Source: JAXGRD01 sp040766105
Lineage (GTDB): Bacteria; Bacillota; Clostridia; Peptostreptococcales; Anaerovoracaceae
DNA: 64,000 nucleotides
Reading direction: 5' to 3'
Assembly (NCBI GenBank): GCA_040766105.1
Contig: JAXGRD010000001.1
Span: 186,001 to 250,000 of the forward strand
Shown here: positions 26,835 through 35,363 of the stretch, in pieces
Numbering within the stretch: position 1 is the first letter of the stretch
How the letters are laid out: each line of letters opens with the position of its first letter
Translations under genes and position numbers: made by a program
The notes under the pieces: model-generated
Databases searched by the model: none
What the model was told of the DNA's origin: nothing
Seen by the model: only the letters and a program-made list of their open reading frames with translations

Positions 26835-28220
26835 TCACTCCATGCTAACGCCATCACTTTCAGTTATGCCTAATCTTTTTATCTTTTGATATAGCAGTGG
26901 TCTAGCTATTTTTAAATACTTTGCAGTTTTTGTCTTATTTCCACCAAATGCAGACAATGCTTCCAATATCAATTTTTTTTCTGCTTCTCTCTTAATAATC
27001 TCAATCGGATTATCTACATCACTTAAATACTTCAGATCTATTTTTCCATTGTCACAGCGCCAATTAAACTGTTCCATTGAAAGCGTGTCCCCTCTCACAT
27101 AATTCATTGCACGCTCCAGCATATTATATAGTTCTCGTACATTCCCTGGCCAATTATAGCTCTGAAAGAAATCATATACTTTTGTATCCACCTTATTAAC
27201 GTTTTTCCCTAATTCCTCATTCAATGTCTTGATTTTCTCTTCTACCAGCTCAGGTATATCTGTTTTCCTATTTCTTAAAGGAGGTACCGTGATAGGAAAG
27301 ACATTTAACCTATAATATAAGTCTTGTCGAAATTCACCATTCTTTACCAATTCTAATAAATCTTCATTTGTAGCAACGATAATCCTTACATCGACGAAAA
27401 CGTTCTTTTCACTTCCAACAATATCAACCTCTCCTTCTTGTAACGTTCTTAGGAGTTTGGGCTGTAATTCTATTGACAATTGCGATATTTCATCAATAAA
27501 TAATGTCCCTTTATCCGCTAGCTCAAACTTGCCTTTTTTACCTCCTTTTTTCGCTCCTGTAAATGCACCTTCTTCATATCCAAACAGTTCAGATTCTGCA
27601 AGTTGCAAGGGTAACCCAGCAGCATTAACCTTAACAAATCTATGAAGACCTCTACCACTCAAATTATGAATAGCATGTGCAACTAACTCTTTACCTGTGC
27701 CGGTCTCCCCTGTAATAACTACTGTTGATTTTGATTGAGCAGCCATTTCAATCTGGGTTCTCAAATCCACAATCGCCTTTGATGATCCAATAATACTATT
27801 AATAGAATAGGTTGTTCTCTGGAATTTTCGAATCTGCTCTCGATAATATTTTAATTCTGCCCTCATTGCATCGGAATACTGATCAAGAAAATCATCAAGC
27901 GAGTCAATGTTTTGCATCATATCATATTCTAAGACTCCTACCACTTTTCCATCGTCTTTTAGTTGTACTTGTGTACTAACACTCATCCTACCATCTTCAA
28001 AATAGAAGTTCGTATTAAAAGCCTTATTACCTTTTAGCAAATCTCTCATTTTCGTAGGCGGAAACACCGCTTCAATATCTTTTCCGATAGATTTCTTTTG
28101 ATCTTTTCTTATATAGTCAGCGCATTGTTGATTCATATATACGAGTTTTCCATTTGCATCTATTACCATTAATCCACTAATGCCTTCTAAAAACAGCTCG
28201 AAATTCTCTCCTAGATTCAT
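26835..28220 (-). CDS. Sigma-54-dependent transcriptional activator (PAS, AAA+, Fis HTH)
   Basis: A 461-residue enhancer-binding protein. An N-terminal PAS domain (residues 8-110), a linker helix, an AAA+ domain with Walker A GETGTGKELVA, the sigma-54 contact loop GAFTGA (in EEGAFTGAKKGG), Walker B TLFIDEIS, and a C-terminal Fis-type helix-turn-helix (AFGGNKTKTAKYLKIARPLL). The PAS domain probably senses the operon substrate or a redox cue. It is transcribed toward the -24/-12 promoter it presumably activates. GAGGTG precedes the ATG. Confidence 0.94.
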   Translation of the reverse strand: MNLGENFELFLEGISGLMVIDANGKLVYMNQQCADYIRKDQKKSIGKDIEAVFPPTKMRDLLKGNKAFNTNFYFEDGRMSVSTQVQLKDDGKVVGVLEYDMMQNIDSLDDFLDQYSDAMRAELKYYREQIRKFQRTTYSINSIIGSSKAIVDLRTQIEMAAQSKSTVVITGETGTGKELVAHAIHNLSGRGLHRFVKVNAAGLPLQLAESELFGYEEGAFTGAKKGGKKGKFELADKGTLFIDEISQLSIELQPKLLRTLQEGEVDIVGSEKNVFVDVRIIVATNEDLLELVKNGEFRQDLYYRLNVFPITVPPLRNRKTDIPELVEEKIKTLNEELGKNVNKVDTKVYDFFQSYNWPGNVRELYNMLERAMNYVRGDTLSMEQFNWRCDNGKIDLKYLSDVDNPIEIIKREAEKKLILEALSAFGGNKTKTAKYLKIARPLLYQKIKRLGITESDGVSME

Positions 28221-28507
28221 GTAAATTCACCTCATCTTTTGATTTTCATACAACATTTAGTACAGGCATCATATAGGAACAACTGTTAATATTTCAATCC
28301 TTTTACCATAACAGTACGATACCTATTGGCTTTTCTCAGATTGTATCATAGTTTTGCCACACTTACCTTATCTTTCACTCACCACTTTCTAAGTATAATA
28401 AAATTTGTTTTTTCTTGTTTATACTCTCCTTTTTACTTTATAGTAAATACACAAATATTATCTTTAATTGTTTGAATTATAGTCATTGATTATCCTTCCT
28501 CCCCCCC
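28221..28507. other. AT-rich intergenic region, no gene seen
   Basis: The divergent gap between the sigma-54 activator and the metal-resistance operon. It is strongly AT-rich and contains no plausible reading frame or hairpin. It ends at a run of C residues around 28500, where G+C rises again, and probably marks the right edge of the acquired segment. Confidence 0.6.
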
Positions 28508-28536
28508 TTGACACCCCCTCCGCAAAATGCTATCCT
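28508..28536 (+). promoter_or_regulatory. Promoter of the metal-efflux operon
   Basis: TTGACA, a 17-base spacer and TATCCT, then an AT-rich stretch with TTAAA and TTTAA arms (28541-28563) just downstream, where an ArsR-type repressor could bind. The ArsR ATG is 48 bases beyond the -10. Confidence 0.7.
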
Positions 28537-28583
28537 ACAATTAAATCATTGCTTAATCGTTTAACCATCCGAAAGGACTTTCT

Positions 28584-28961
28584 ATGAATAATATGAAATC
28601 TAAAACCATCTCTCTTCCCCACGATCACGGGGAAAAGACAGGTAAACTGCTGGCAGCCAAACCGGGTGAGGATGCCTTCATTGATAAGGCCGACCTCTTT
28701 GCTCTGATTAGTGACAGCACTAGGCTCAAGATTCTATGGCTGCTATATCACAGTGAAGAGTGTGTCATCAACATCGCTGCCGCCGTTGAAATGAGTTCTC
28801 CTGCTGTGTCTCACCACCTTCGCATCTTAAAACATGCAGGGTTGATAACCAGCCGAAAGGAAGGGAAAGAAGTATATTACACCAAAGCCTCCACACCAAA
28901 GGCAAAATTGACTCACAAAATCATCGACTACGCCTTTGATATCCACTGCAATGAGGACTGA
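28584..28961 (+). CDS. ArsR/SmtB-family metal-sensing repressor
   Basis: A 125-residue winged-helix regulator. The DNA-binding helices are in CVINIAAAVEMSSPAVSHHL and the wing in ITSRKEGKEVYYT. Candidate metal ligands are the N-terminal HDHG, and the C-terminal helix with KIIDYAFDIHCNED, placed as in zinc-sensing SmtB/CzrA proteins. Such repressors leave DNA when metal binds. It is first in an operon with the HMA protein and P1B ATPase, so zinc, cadmium or lead is expected. AAAGGA precedes the ATG. Confidence 0.9.
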   Translation: MNNMKSKTISLPHDHGEKTGKLLAAKPGEDAFIDKADLFALISDSTRLKILWLLYHSEECVINIAAAVEMSSPAVSHHLRILKHAGLITSRKEGKEVYYTKASTPKAKLTHKIIDYAFDIHCNED

Positions 28962-28987
28962 TGACAAGGCAAAGAAAGGACAGACAC

Positions 28988-29206
28988 ATGAAAAAATCGT
29001 TTAAACTGGAAAACCTTGGTTGCGCCAGCTGTGCAGCCAAAATGGAAACGGCAATCAACAAACTCCCCTCCGTGGAGGAAGCATCTATCAGCTTTATGGC
29101 GGAAAGGCTGAACCTGACATCCCATGACATGGACCGGGCGGTGGCCGATGCACAGAAGGTGATTTCTAAAATAGAAAGACATTGCAAAATTAAGGTGAAG
29201 CCATGA
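28988..29206 (+). CDS. Heavy-metal-associated (HMA) domain protein
   Basis: A 72-residue single HMA domain with the metal-binding loop LGCASCAAKMETAI. The ATPase that follows lacks an N-terminal HMA domain, so this appears to be that domain encoded separately; the stop overlaps the ATPase start (ATGA), ensuring equimolar translation. It likely delivers or regulates Zn/Cd/Pb at the pump. ATG 28988 follows AAAGGA. Confidence 0.9.
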   Translation: MKKSFKLENLGCASCAAKMETAINKLPSVEEASISFMAERLNLTSHDMDRAVADAQKVISKIERHCKIKVKP

Positions 29207-31038
29207 AGAACCCTTTATTGATACGAGTGATCATCGGGGGAGTCCTCTTTGTTGCAGGCGAGTTGGTATCTTCCTCCACCGCCACTATTGTGCTGTTTTT
29301 GGCGGCATACATTATCGCCGGCTACAGCGTCCTTTGGGATGCTGTTAGAAATATTATCCATGGCCAAGTCTTTGATGAGAACTTTCTCATGTCCTTGGCA
29401 ACCATCGGCGCCCTCGCCCTCCGTCAATGGGATGAGGCGGTTGGCGTCATGCTCTTTTATTTGGTTGGAACCTTGTTTGAGGATCTTGCCGTGGACAAGT
29501 CCAGAAAGTCCATCGCCGACCTAATGAATATTCGACCTGATTATGCCACCCTTTTAATGGATGGAGTAGAAGAGACGGTGGATCCGTACGATGTAAACAT
29601 CGGTGATATCATTCTCATAAAACCGGGAGAAAAGGTCCCCTTGGACGGTGTGGTGACGGAAGGCTCCGGCACTTTGGACACTTCCGCACTTACAGGAGAA
29701 TCCCTCCCGAAAGAGATTTTTCCGGGAGAAGAGATTATCAGTGGTTGCATCAACATCAACGGCCTTTTGCAGGTACGGGTCACCAGCGTTTTTGAAGAAT
29801 CCACGGTCTCCAAAATTTTGGACATAGTGGAAAACGCCGGCAGCAAGAAGGCAAAGGTGGAAAAGTTCATCACCAGATTTGCCAAATACTATACCCCCAT
29901 CGTTGTGGCGGCTGCAGTCTTGCTGGCGGTCTTGCCCCCACTAATTTTGGGACACAGCTGGAGTGACTGGATTTATAGGGCCCTGCTTTTCCTAGTAATT
30001 TCTTGCCCCTGTGCCTTGGTGATTTCCGTCCCCCTAAGCTTTTTTGCCGGCGTAGGCGTTGCAAGCAAAGCAGGCGTTTTGGTCAAAGGGAGCAACTATT
30101 TAGAAGCCCTTGCAGCCGCAGACACAATCATCTTTGATAAAACCGGCACTTTGACAACCGGATCCTTCAGCGTTACCCATGCCCACGGCCCGGCGGACTT
30201 GCTTGAGCTGGCAGCCCATGCTGAAGCATATTCTCCCCATCCCATTTCCAAGTCCATTGAGGAGGCGCACGGACAACCCATAGACAAAAACCGAATCGAA
30301 GAAGCAGTCGAAATCCCCGGCAAAGGACTTCGCGCACAGGTGGACGGAAAGACGGTCCATGCAGGAAACGAACGGCTGATGATAGATTTGGGAATTGAAA
30401 ATATCCCGGTAGATCAGCTTTCCACCTTGGTCCATGTTGTCGTAAACGGAAAATACTACGGTTACATCGCCCTCTCCGACACCTTGAAACCCGATGCAAA
30501 GACAGCCGTATCCAATTTACATCACATGGGGGTACAGCACACGGTGATGCTCACAGGTGACAGGGCCGTTATAGGGGAGTCACGGGGAAAAGAACTGGGA
30601 ATCCAAAGTATCTACAGCGAACTTCTCCCCGAAGACAAGGTGCGGATTACCGAGAAGATTATTGAGGAAAGTAAAGGAAAGGTAGCTTTTATCGGAGACG
30701 GCATCAACGATGCTCCCGTTTTGGCTCGTGCCGATATCGGGATAGCCATGGGAGGCTTGGGATCACAGGCAGCCATTGAGGCAGCGGATATCGTAATCAT
30801 GGACGACAGCCCTTCTAAGATTGCTCTTGTCATGGCAATTGGCAGAAAGACCCTGGGAATTGCGAAACAAAACGTCATCTTCGCGCTAACCGTCAAGGCA
30901 ATTGTCCTCCTTCTGGGTGCTTTGGGCTTTGCCTCTATGTGGGCAGCGGTCTTTGCTGATGTGGGCGTAAGCGTTCTTGCAATTCTCAATTCTATGCGAA
31001 TTTTCTTGACGAAAAGTGATATAATGGTTGTCAAATGA
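29203..31038 (+). CDS. cadA: P1B-type Zn/Cd/Pb efflux ATPase
   Basis: A 611-residue metal pump. Visible are the actuator loop TGESLP, the membrane metal site SCPCALVISVP, the phosphorylation site DKTGTLTTG, the HP dipeptide in SPHPISKSIEE and the hinge GDGINDAPVLARADIG. The CPC motif with the other features fits CadA/ZntA-type soft-metal exporters rather than copper pumps. It starts directly with membrane helices, because its HMA domain is the separate upstream protein. Regulated by the ArsR-type gene of the operon. Confidence 0.93.
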   Translation: MKNPLLIRVIIGGVLFVAGELVSSSTATIVLFLAAYIIAGYSVLWDAVRNIIHGQVFDENFLMSLATIGALALRQWDEAVGVMLFYLVGTLFEDLAVDKSRKSIADLMNIRPDYATLLMDGVEETVDPYDVNIGDIILIKPGEKVPLDGVVTEGSGTLDTSALTGESLPKEIFPGEEIISGCININGLLQVRVTSVFEESTVSKILDIVENAGSKKAKVEKFITRFAKYYTPIVVAAAVLLAVLPPLILGHSWSDWIYRALLFLVISCPCALVISVPLSFFAGVGVASKAGVLVKGSNYLEALAAADTIIFDKTGTLTTGSFSVTHAHGPADLLELAAHAEAYSPHPISKSIEEAHGQPIDKNRIEEAVEIPGKGLRAQVDGKTVHAGNERLMIDLGIENIPVDQLSTLVHVVVNGKYYGYIALSDTLKPDAKTAVSNLHHMGVQHTVMLTGDRAVIGESRGKELGIQSIYSELLPEDKVRITEKIIEESKGKVAFIGDGINDAPVLARADIGIAMGGLGSQAAIEAADIVIMDDSPSKIALVMAIGRKTLGIAKQNVIFALTVKAIVLLLGALGFASMWAAVFADVGVSVLAILNSMRIFLTKSDIMVVK

Positions 31039-31060
31039 ATTTCGCAGAGGAGGTAAGTAC

Positions 31061-31579
31061 GTGAACGAAACACTGCATATTTTAGAAACACGACGGAGTG
31101 TCCGTAAATATAAAGAAGACCAGGTTCCCAAGGAAATTATAGAACAGATTCTAAGGGCAGGGACATATGCTCCCTCCGCCAGTGGTCAACAAGCAACGGT
31201 AATCATCGTGATCCGTGACAAGGAAACGATTCAAGAAATCGGCAAGTTAAACGCCGCTGTTTTCGGTAAAGATGTGGATCCCTTTTTTGATGCTCCCACC
31301 TTGGCTATCGTTTTTGCCAACAGTGAACGACGGACAAAGATAGATGACGGAAGTGCCGTCATGACAAATATGCTCAATGCGGCTCACTCTTTAGGTGTGG
31401 CTTCCTGCTGGGTTTACAGAGCCAGGGAAGTCTTCTCTTCACCGGAGGGAAAGGCTTACATGAAGAAGTGGGGATTAGACGACAAATACGAGGGAATCGG
31501 TAACATCACCCTTGGTTATGGAGACGGTCCTGCCCCACAGGCGAAGCCTAGAAAAGAAGGTAGAATCATTTGGGTATGA
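31061..31579 (+). CDS. Nitroreductase family flavoprotein
   Basis: A 172-residue FMN-dependent oxidoreductase: ETRRSVRKYKEDQVP with the phosphate-binding arginines, APSASGQQ, and a late GVASCWVYRAREVF followed by ITLGYGDGPAPQAKPRKEGR. The GTG at 31061 is chosen since GAGGAGG lies eight bases before it; an ATG at 31028 would overlap the ATPase. It may be the fourth gene of the metal operon. Substrate is unknown. Confidence 0.88.
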   Translation: MNETLHILETRRSVRKYKEDQVPKEIIEQILRAGTYAPSASGQQATVIIVIRDKETIQEIGKLNAAVFGKDVDPFFDAPTLAIVFANSERRTKIDDGSAVMTNMLNAAHSLGVASCWVYRAREVFSSPEGKAYMKKWGLDDKYEGIGNITLGYGDGPAPQAKPRKEGRIIWV

Positions 31580-32394
31580 AGACCAGAACAAAAAAGGAAA
31601 TGCTGCTACTGCAAAAAGAATTGAACAAGGTGGAACATCAGGAAAATAAGATGTTCTACTTTCGCTATGAACCCACGGCCGACGCCGGAATTTCCGGCAA
31701 AATCAGAAAGAAGATTCCCGAGAAGGCCATGAATGCTTTGGAAATTGCCTTTGAAAAAGGCTTTATGTTTCTCTTTGAGAAGGGGGATAGCATCATTGAG
31801 AAGACCGGTAGTCTGGAGAAGGCAAGGGAACAGTGGCAGTACTATAAAGAATCTCTGGACCGGATGATTATCCCACAAACACTGAAGGCCGTCAGCCATT
31901 CCGCATCAGGCCGAGTCAATATGAGCAAGGGTGTTACCACGGCAGAAGGTTCTGCTTTGGGCATCTTTGGTATTGGCTTGCCCGACATTCCCATCTTCCT
32001 TGCCATGCTCTTAAAGACGACTTACGAAATTGCAGCCAGCTACGGCATCGATTATCGGAATGAAGAAGAAAAAAAATACACCTTGGCGCTACTCAAGGTG
32101 GCTTTTTCCGGAGGCTCTGAGCGCTTAAAGCATTCGGCGGAATGCGATGAAATCGGCAAGAGCATCGATGACGGAGAATTCGTGGATACGGAAATCACCG
32201 ATGAAGACATTACCGTCGTCTCCCAAGTTCTTGCAACGGATATGTTGGTGGCGAAGTTCATTCAAGGGATTACCTTTGTAGGCGTTATCGGCGGTCCTCT
32301 CAACTACAGGCTGGTTCACAAGGTCAGCAAAATCGCTAAAATCAAGTACAAGAAACGTTTTCTGTATCGCCTTTCCATAGAAGGTCAGGATTAA
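31576..32394 (+). CDS. EcsC family protein
   Basis: A 272-residue protein with the EcsC pattern: a charged N-terminal part, the glycine-rich EGSALGIFGIGLPDIPIFLA, then KTTYEIAASYGIDYRNEEEK and a hydrophobic GITFVGVIGGPLNYRLVHKV near the C-terminus. EcsC was named from the Bacillus ecs locus and its activity is unknown. ATG 31576 overlaps the nitroreductase stop (ATGA). Its end overlaps the convergent MobA-ModE gene by four bases. Confidence 0.88.
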   Translation: MKTRTKKEMLLLQKELNKVEHQENKMFYFRYEPTADAGISGKIRKKIPEKAMNALEIAFEKGFMFLFEKGDSIIEKTGSLEKAREQWQYYKESLDRMIIPQTLKAVSHSASGRVNMSKGVTTAEGSALGIFGIGLPDIPIFLAMLLKTTYEIAASYGIDYRNEEEKKYTLALLKVAFSGGSERLKHSAECDEIGKSIDDGEFVDTEITDEDITVVSQVLATDMLVAKFIQGITFVGVIGGPLNYRLVHKVSKIAKIKYKKRFLYRLSIEGQD

Positions 32395-33308
32395 GTAAAG
32401 ATTTTTTTGAATGCCTCTTCTGCAGCAGACTCCACCGTTTCCTGCAGTGCAAGATACTTTTTAATGAGGTCTTTTCCTTCTCTCGTGAGACTGGAACTGC
32501 CTCCTTTTTTTCCTCCTGTTTGCCTTCTTATCAAGGCATGTCCCATCTGCTCTTCCGCATCATTGATCATGGTCCACCCTCTGCTGTATGGAATTTTAGT
32601 TTCCTTGCAAGCCTTGTTCATGGACCCCAGCCAATCAATGGCAATGAGGAACTCCACGGTTTCCAGATTCAAAAAGTTCTTCTTCCTTGCAAGGGATATA
32701 TCCACTTTTGCACGCAAAGGCTGTGACATGAGCTGCCTTGTCTCATAGGAAACCGCATCTTCAAACTCATCCTCCGTGTTGGCCTCCATGAGAATTCCTC
32801 TGTCTTCTACTTCCAAGGTTTGGAACCCCATCTCTTCTATAAAGCTACGCAAACCACCGTGGCCGTGAAAATCCAACAACAACGGAATCATCTCTTGATC
32901 GATCATGATGGGATGGCCGTTCTTTCCTTCATGGACCGGAACCAGAATCATATCATCCTTCTGAATCAAGGCCTCCACAGTTTCCTCGGATACCGATGGA
33001 ACATCCCCGGGAAGAATCAATACCTTTTCCGGCAGGCACTCCAGAGCACCGATTCCCATTTTAACCGAGTCCATCATTTGAGATTTGCGGAAGAAATGGT
33101 TTCTGACACAAATCACCTTTCGATGAATCAATTCTTTTTCTAAATTGTCCCCTTCATGACCGGTGACCACCACAATATCTGTCACGCCACCTTTTCGTAG
33201 TTGGGTGATTTCCTTCTTGATTAGGGGTACATTGGAAATATCGTTTTCCCCTGCCGCCAAGATAATCGCACCTATTCTCTTTGTTCCTTTGGTGTCTGCG
33301 GTCGCCAT
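32391..33308 (-). CDS. MobA-like nucleotidyltransferase fused to ModE-type DNA-binding domain
   Basis: A 305-residue two-domain protein. Residues 10-190 are a MobA/MocA-like nucleotidyltransferase domain with PGDVPSV and GHPIMID; the usual LAAGxSxRMG loop reads LAAGENDISNVPLIK, lacking the RMG part, so catalysis is doubtful. Residues 215-290 match the ModE winged helix: VEFLIAIDWLGSMNKACKET, YSRGWTMINDAEEQM and TGGKKGGSSSLTREG. Molybdate-binding MOP domains of ModE are missing. Last gene of the modABC-containing operon. Likely a molybdenum or cofactor-responsive repressor of that operon. Confidence 0.88.
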   Translation of the reverse strand: MATADTKGTKRIGAIILAAGENDISNVPLIKKEITQLRKGGVTDIVVVTGHEGDNLEKELIHRKVICVRNHFFRKSQMMDSVKMGIGALECLPEKVLILPGDVPSVSEETVEALIQKDDMILVPVHEGKNGHPIMIDQEMIPLLLDFHGHGGLRSFIEEMGFQTLEVEDRGILMEANTEDEFEDAVSYETRQLMSQPLRAKVDISLARKKNFLNLETVEFLIAIDWLGSMNKACKETKIPYSRGWTMINDAEEQMGHALIRRQTGGKKGGSSSLTREGKDLIKKYLALQETVESAAEEAFKKIFT

Positions 33309-33313
33309 GAGAA

Positions 33314-34333
33314 TTACCTTCCAAAGCCACAGTTGGGATAGATGCAAACATCACAGTCCAAACAAAGACCGCCTGCTCCCAGGGTATTCAATTCCTCCCG
33401 AGTCAAGGTCTTGTTGGACATGATTCTGGGAAGAACGATATCAAAAATCGTCCTTCTGGAATACATGACACAGCCGGGAAGACCCATAATGGGCACACCA
33501 CCTTGGGTGTATGCCAAGAGGAACATGGCGCCGGGAAGAACCGGTGCGCCGTAAGTTACAACGGTAGCGCCGGTGAACTTAATGGCAGTGGGTGTGGTAT
33601 CGTCGGGATCTACGCTCATGCCGCCGGTACACAAAATCAGTTCCGCGCCTTGTTCCAAGAACGCCTCAATGAGGGCAGCGATATCTTCCGGATTATCGCC
33701 GGCAACCTTCTTCCCGAGAAGAATGGGATTGTACTCGTCCAACTTTTTCTCCAAAACAGGGCCAAACTGGTCCTTGATTCTGCCGGAAAAAACTTCGCTG
33801 CCGGTTACAATGATTCCAACCTTCTTCTGGGTATAGGGAGAAATTTTCAACAGGGGTTCGGATCCTGCGACCTTTTTAGCCATTTCCATCTTCTCTTTTT
33901 CAATGACCAAGGGAATAATTCTCGTTCCCGCCAGCTTATCTCCCTTTTTGACCGGAAATCCATTGCTTCTGGTGGCAATCATCATCTCTCCCAGCCCGTT
34001 GACCTTGTTCAACCGCTCCACATCCACCTCAAAGAGCCCGTCTACATCTGCGAAGATTTCTATCTTCCCTTCCTTCACTTCACTTCTTGTCATATGGGGC
34101 CCGAAGCAAAGCTCCAAAAGTATTTCCGCACCATCGTTTTCGTGGTACATGGAATCATCGTTTTCCCATACAAAGAGATGTTCCTTTCCCATGGACAAAA
34201 GAACCGGGATATCCTCTTCCCGCACCACGTGTCCCTTGTAAAATTGGACATCTTTCATCTCTCCGGGAACGATTCTCGTCATGTCATGGCAGAGAACGTG
34301 CCCCACCGCATTTACAGTTTCAATCTTCTTCAT
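33314..34333 (-). CDS. Molybdopterin-binding protein (MoeA/MogA-like) with C-terminal cysteine cluster
   Basis: A 339-residue protein. The C-terminal half has the MoCF-biosynthesis fold: KVGIIVTGSEVFSGRIKDQFG, AELILCTGGMSVDPDDTTPT and GVPIMGLPGCVMY. The N-terminal half, with HDMTRIVPGEMKDVQFYKGH, is the part typical of clostridial molybdopterin-binding proteins. The last 15 residues contain CLDCDVCIYPNC, a four-cysteine cluster not found in MoeA, suggesting metal binding. A role in inserting Mo into the pterin, or in handling a modified cofactor, is inferred from modABC neighbours. Overlaps modC by 14 bases. Confidence 0.85.
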   Translation of the reverse strand: MKKIETVNAVGHVLCHDMTRIVPGEMKDVQFYKGHVVREEDIPVLLSMGKEHLFVWENDDSMYHENDGAEILLELCFGPHMTRSEVKEGKIEIFADVDGLFEVDVERLNKVNGLGEMMIATRSNGFPVKKGDKLAGTRIIPLVIEKEKMEMAKKVAGSEPLLKISPYTQKKVGIIVTGSEVFSGRIKDQFGPVLEKKLDEYNPILLGKKVAGDNPEDIAALIEAFLEQGAELILCTGGMSVDPDDTTPTAIKFTGATVVTYGAPVLPGAMFLLAYTQGGVPIMGLPGCVMYSRRTIFDIVLPRIMSNKTLTREELNTLGAGGLCLDCDVCIYPNCGFGR

Positions 34334-35363
34334 TTTTTCCTCCGGTCAATAGTAATAATTTATCTGGCGGCAGATACAGAGCATCCGGCGCTTGTTTTTC
34401 TCTCTTTTCAAAGGCACTCTTTGACAGCTTCCACCAAAGGTCACCCCTTCCCGTTGAAAGGATTACGTTGGTCTCGAAGAGGTCGTCGTTGATTTCCTTC
34501 ACCGTTCCCGTCACCTTGTAACCTTCCTCCGGGTTTGGCGAAATATCGTGAGCACGAATGCCTACATAACGGATATCTTCTCCCACCGGCTCCGCCGTTT
34601 CCAAGACCGCATCCCAGTCCAGCGCCCGAATGGTATGGGAAGATAACTTTTCTATGGGAGAAATATTCTTGCATCCCGACAGCTTCGCAGCTGTCACATG
34701 TTTCGGATGGGTGAACACCTCTTTGGTCTCCCCTCCCGCTACCACGGTGCCGTCGTGAAGAATGATGATTTTTTCGCAAAACCGGTACACCTCGTCACGA
34801 TTGTGTGAAACCAGAATTACTTCTCCCCTGTAATTCTGCAAAACTCGTTTTACCTCCTGCTGCAACCGTTCCTTCAGGAACTCATCCAATGCGGAAAAAG
34901 GTTCATCCAACATGATGAGCTGAGGTTCACAGGCCAGACATCTTGCCAAAGCGACCCTCTGCTGTTGGCCTCCGGACAATTGGGAAGGATATCTCTTTTC
35001 CAACCCATGAAGCTGTAAGGTTTCTATCAATTCATAGACCTTGGCCTTGTCGCCATCGCAAAGACCGCAGGCTATGTTTTTTTCCACTGTCATATTTGGG
35101 AAGAGGGCGTAGTTCTGAAATAAGAACCCGGTCCTTCGCTTTTGTGGGGATAGGTTAATCCCTGCGGCTGAGTCAAAGAGAACTCTGTCTCCAATGACGA
35201 TTCTGCCCTCATCGGGTGTAATTATACCAGCAATCATCTTTAAAGTCATGCTCTTCCCACAGCCCGATGCACCCAATATTCCGTGCCATCTTCCTTCTGT
35301 TTGGAAGGCGACCTCCAAGGAGAAATTCCCCAGCTTTTTCTTTACATCCACCTGCAAACTCAT
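34320..35363 (-). CDS. modC: Molybdate ABC transporter ATP-binding protein
   Basis: A 347-residue ATPase starting MSLQVDVKKKLGNFSLEVAF. Walker A GASGCGKS, signature LSGGQQQRVALARCL, Walker B LIMLDEPFSALD and the H-loop LVSHNRDEVYRF are all present. The C-terminal 110 residues form a regulatory TOBE-like region as in ModC. ATG 35363 overlaps the modB stop (ATGA). An in-frame extension to 36068 is antisense-frame read-through of modB and is rejected. Confidence 0.94.
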   Translation of the reverse strand: MSLQVDVKKKLGNFSLEVAFQTEGRWHGILGASGCGKSMTLKMIAGIITPDEGRIVIGDRVLFDSAAGINLSPQKRRTGFLFQNYALFPNMTVEKNIACGLCDGDKAKVYELIETLQLHGLEKRYPSQLSGGQQQRVALARCLACEPQLIMLDEPFSALDEFLKERLQQEVKRVLQNYRGEVILVSHNRDEVYRFCEKIIILHDGTVVAGGETKEVFTHPKHVTAAKLSGCKNISPIEKLSSHTIRALDWDAVLETAEPVGEDIRYVGIRAHDISPNPEEGYKVTGTVKEINDDLFETNVILSTGRGDLWWKLSKSAFEKREKQAPDALYLPPDKLLLLTGGKNEED

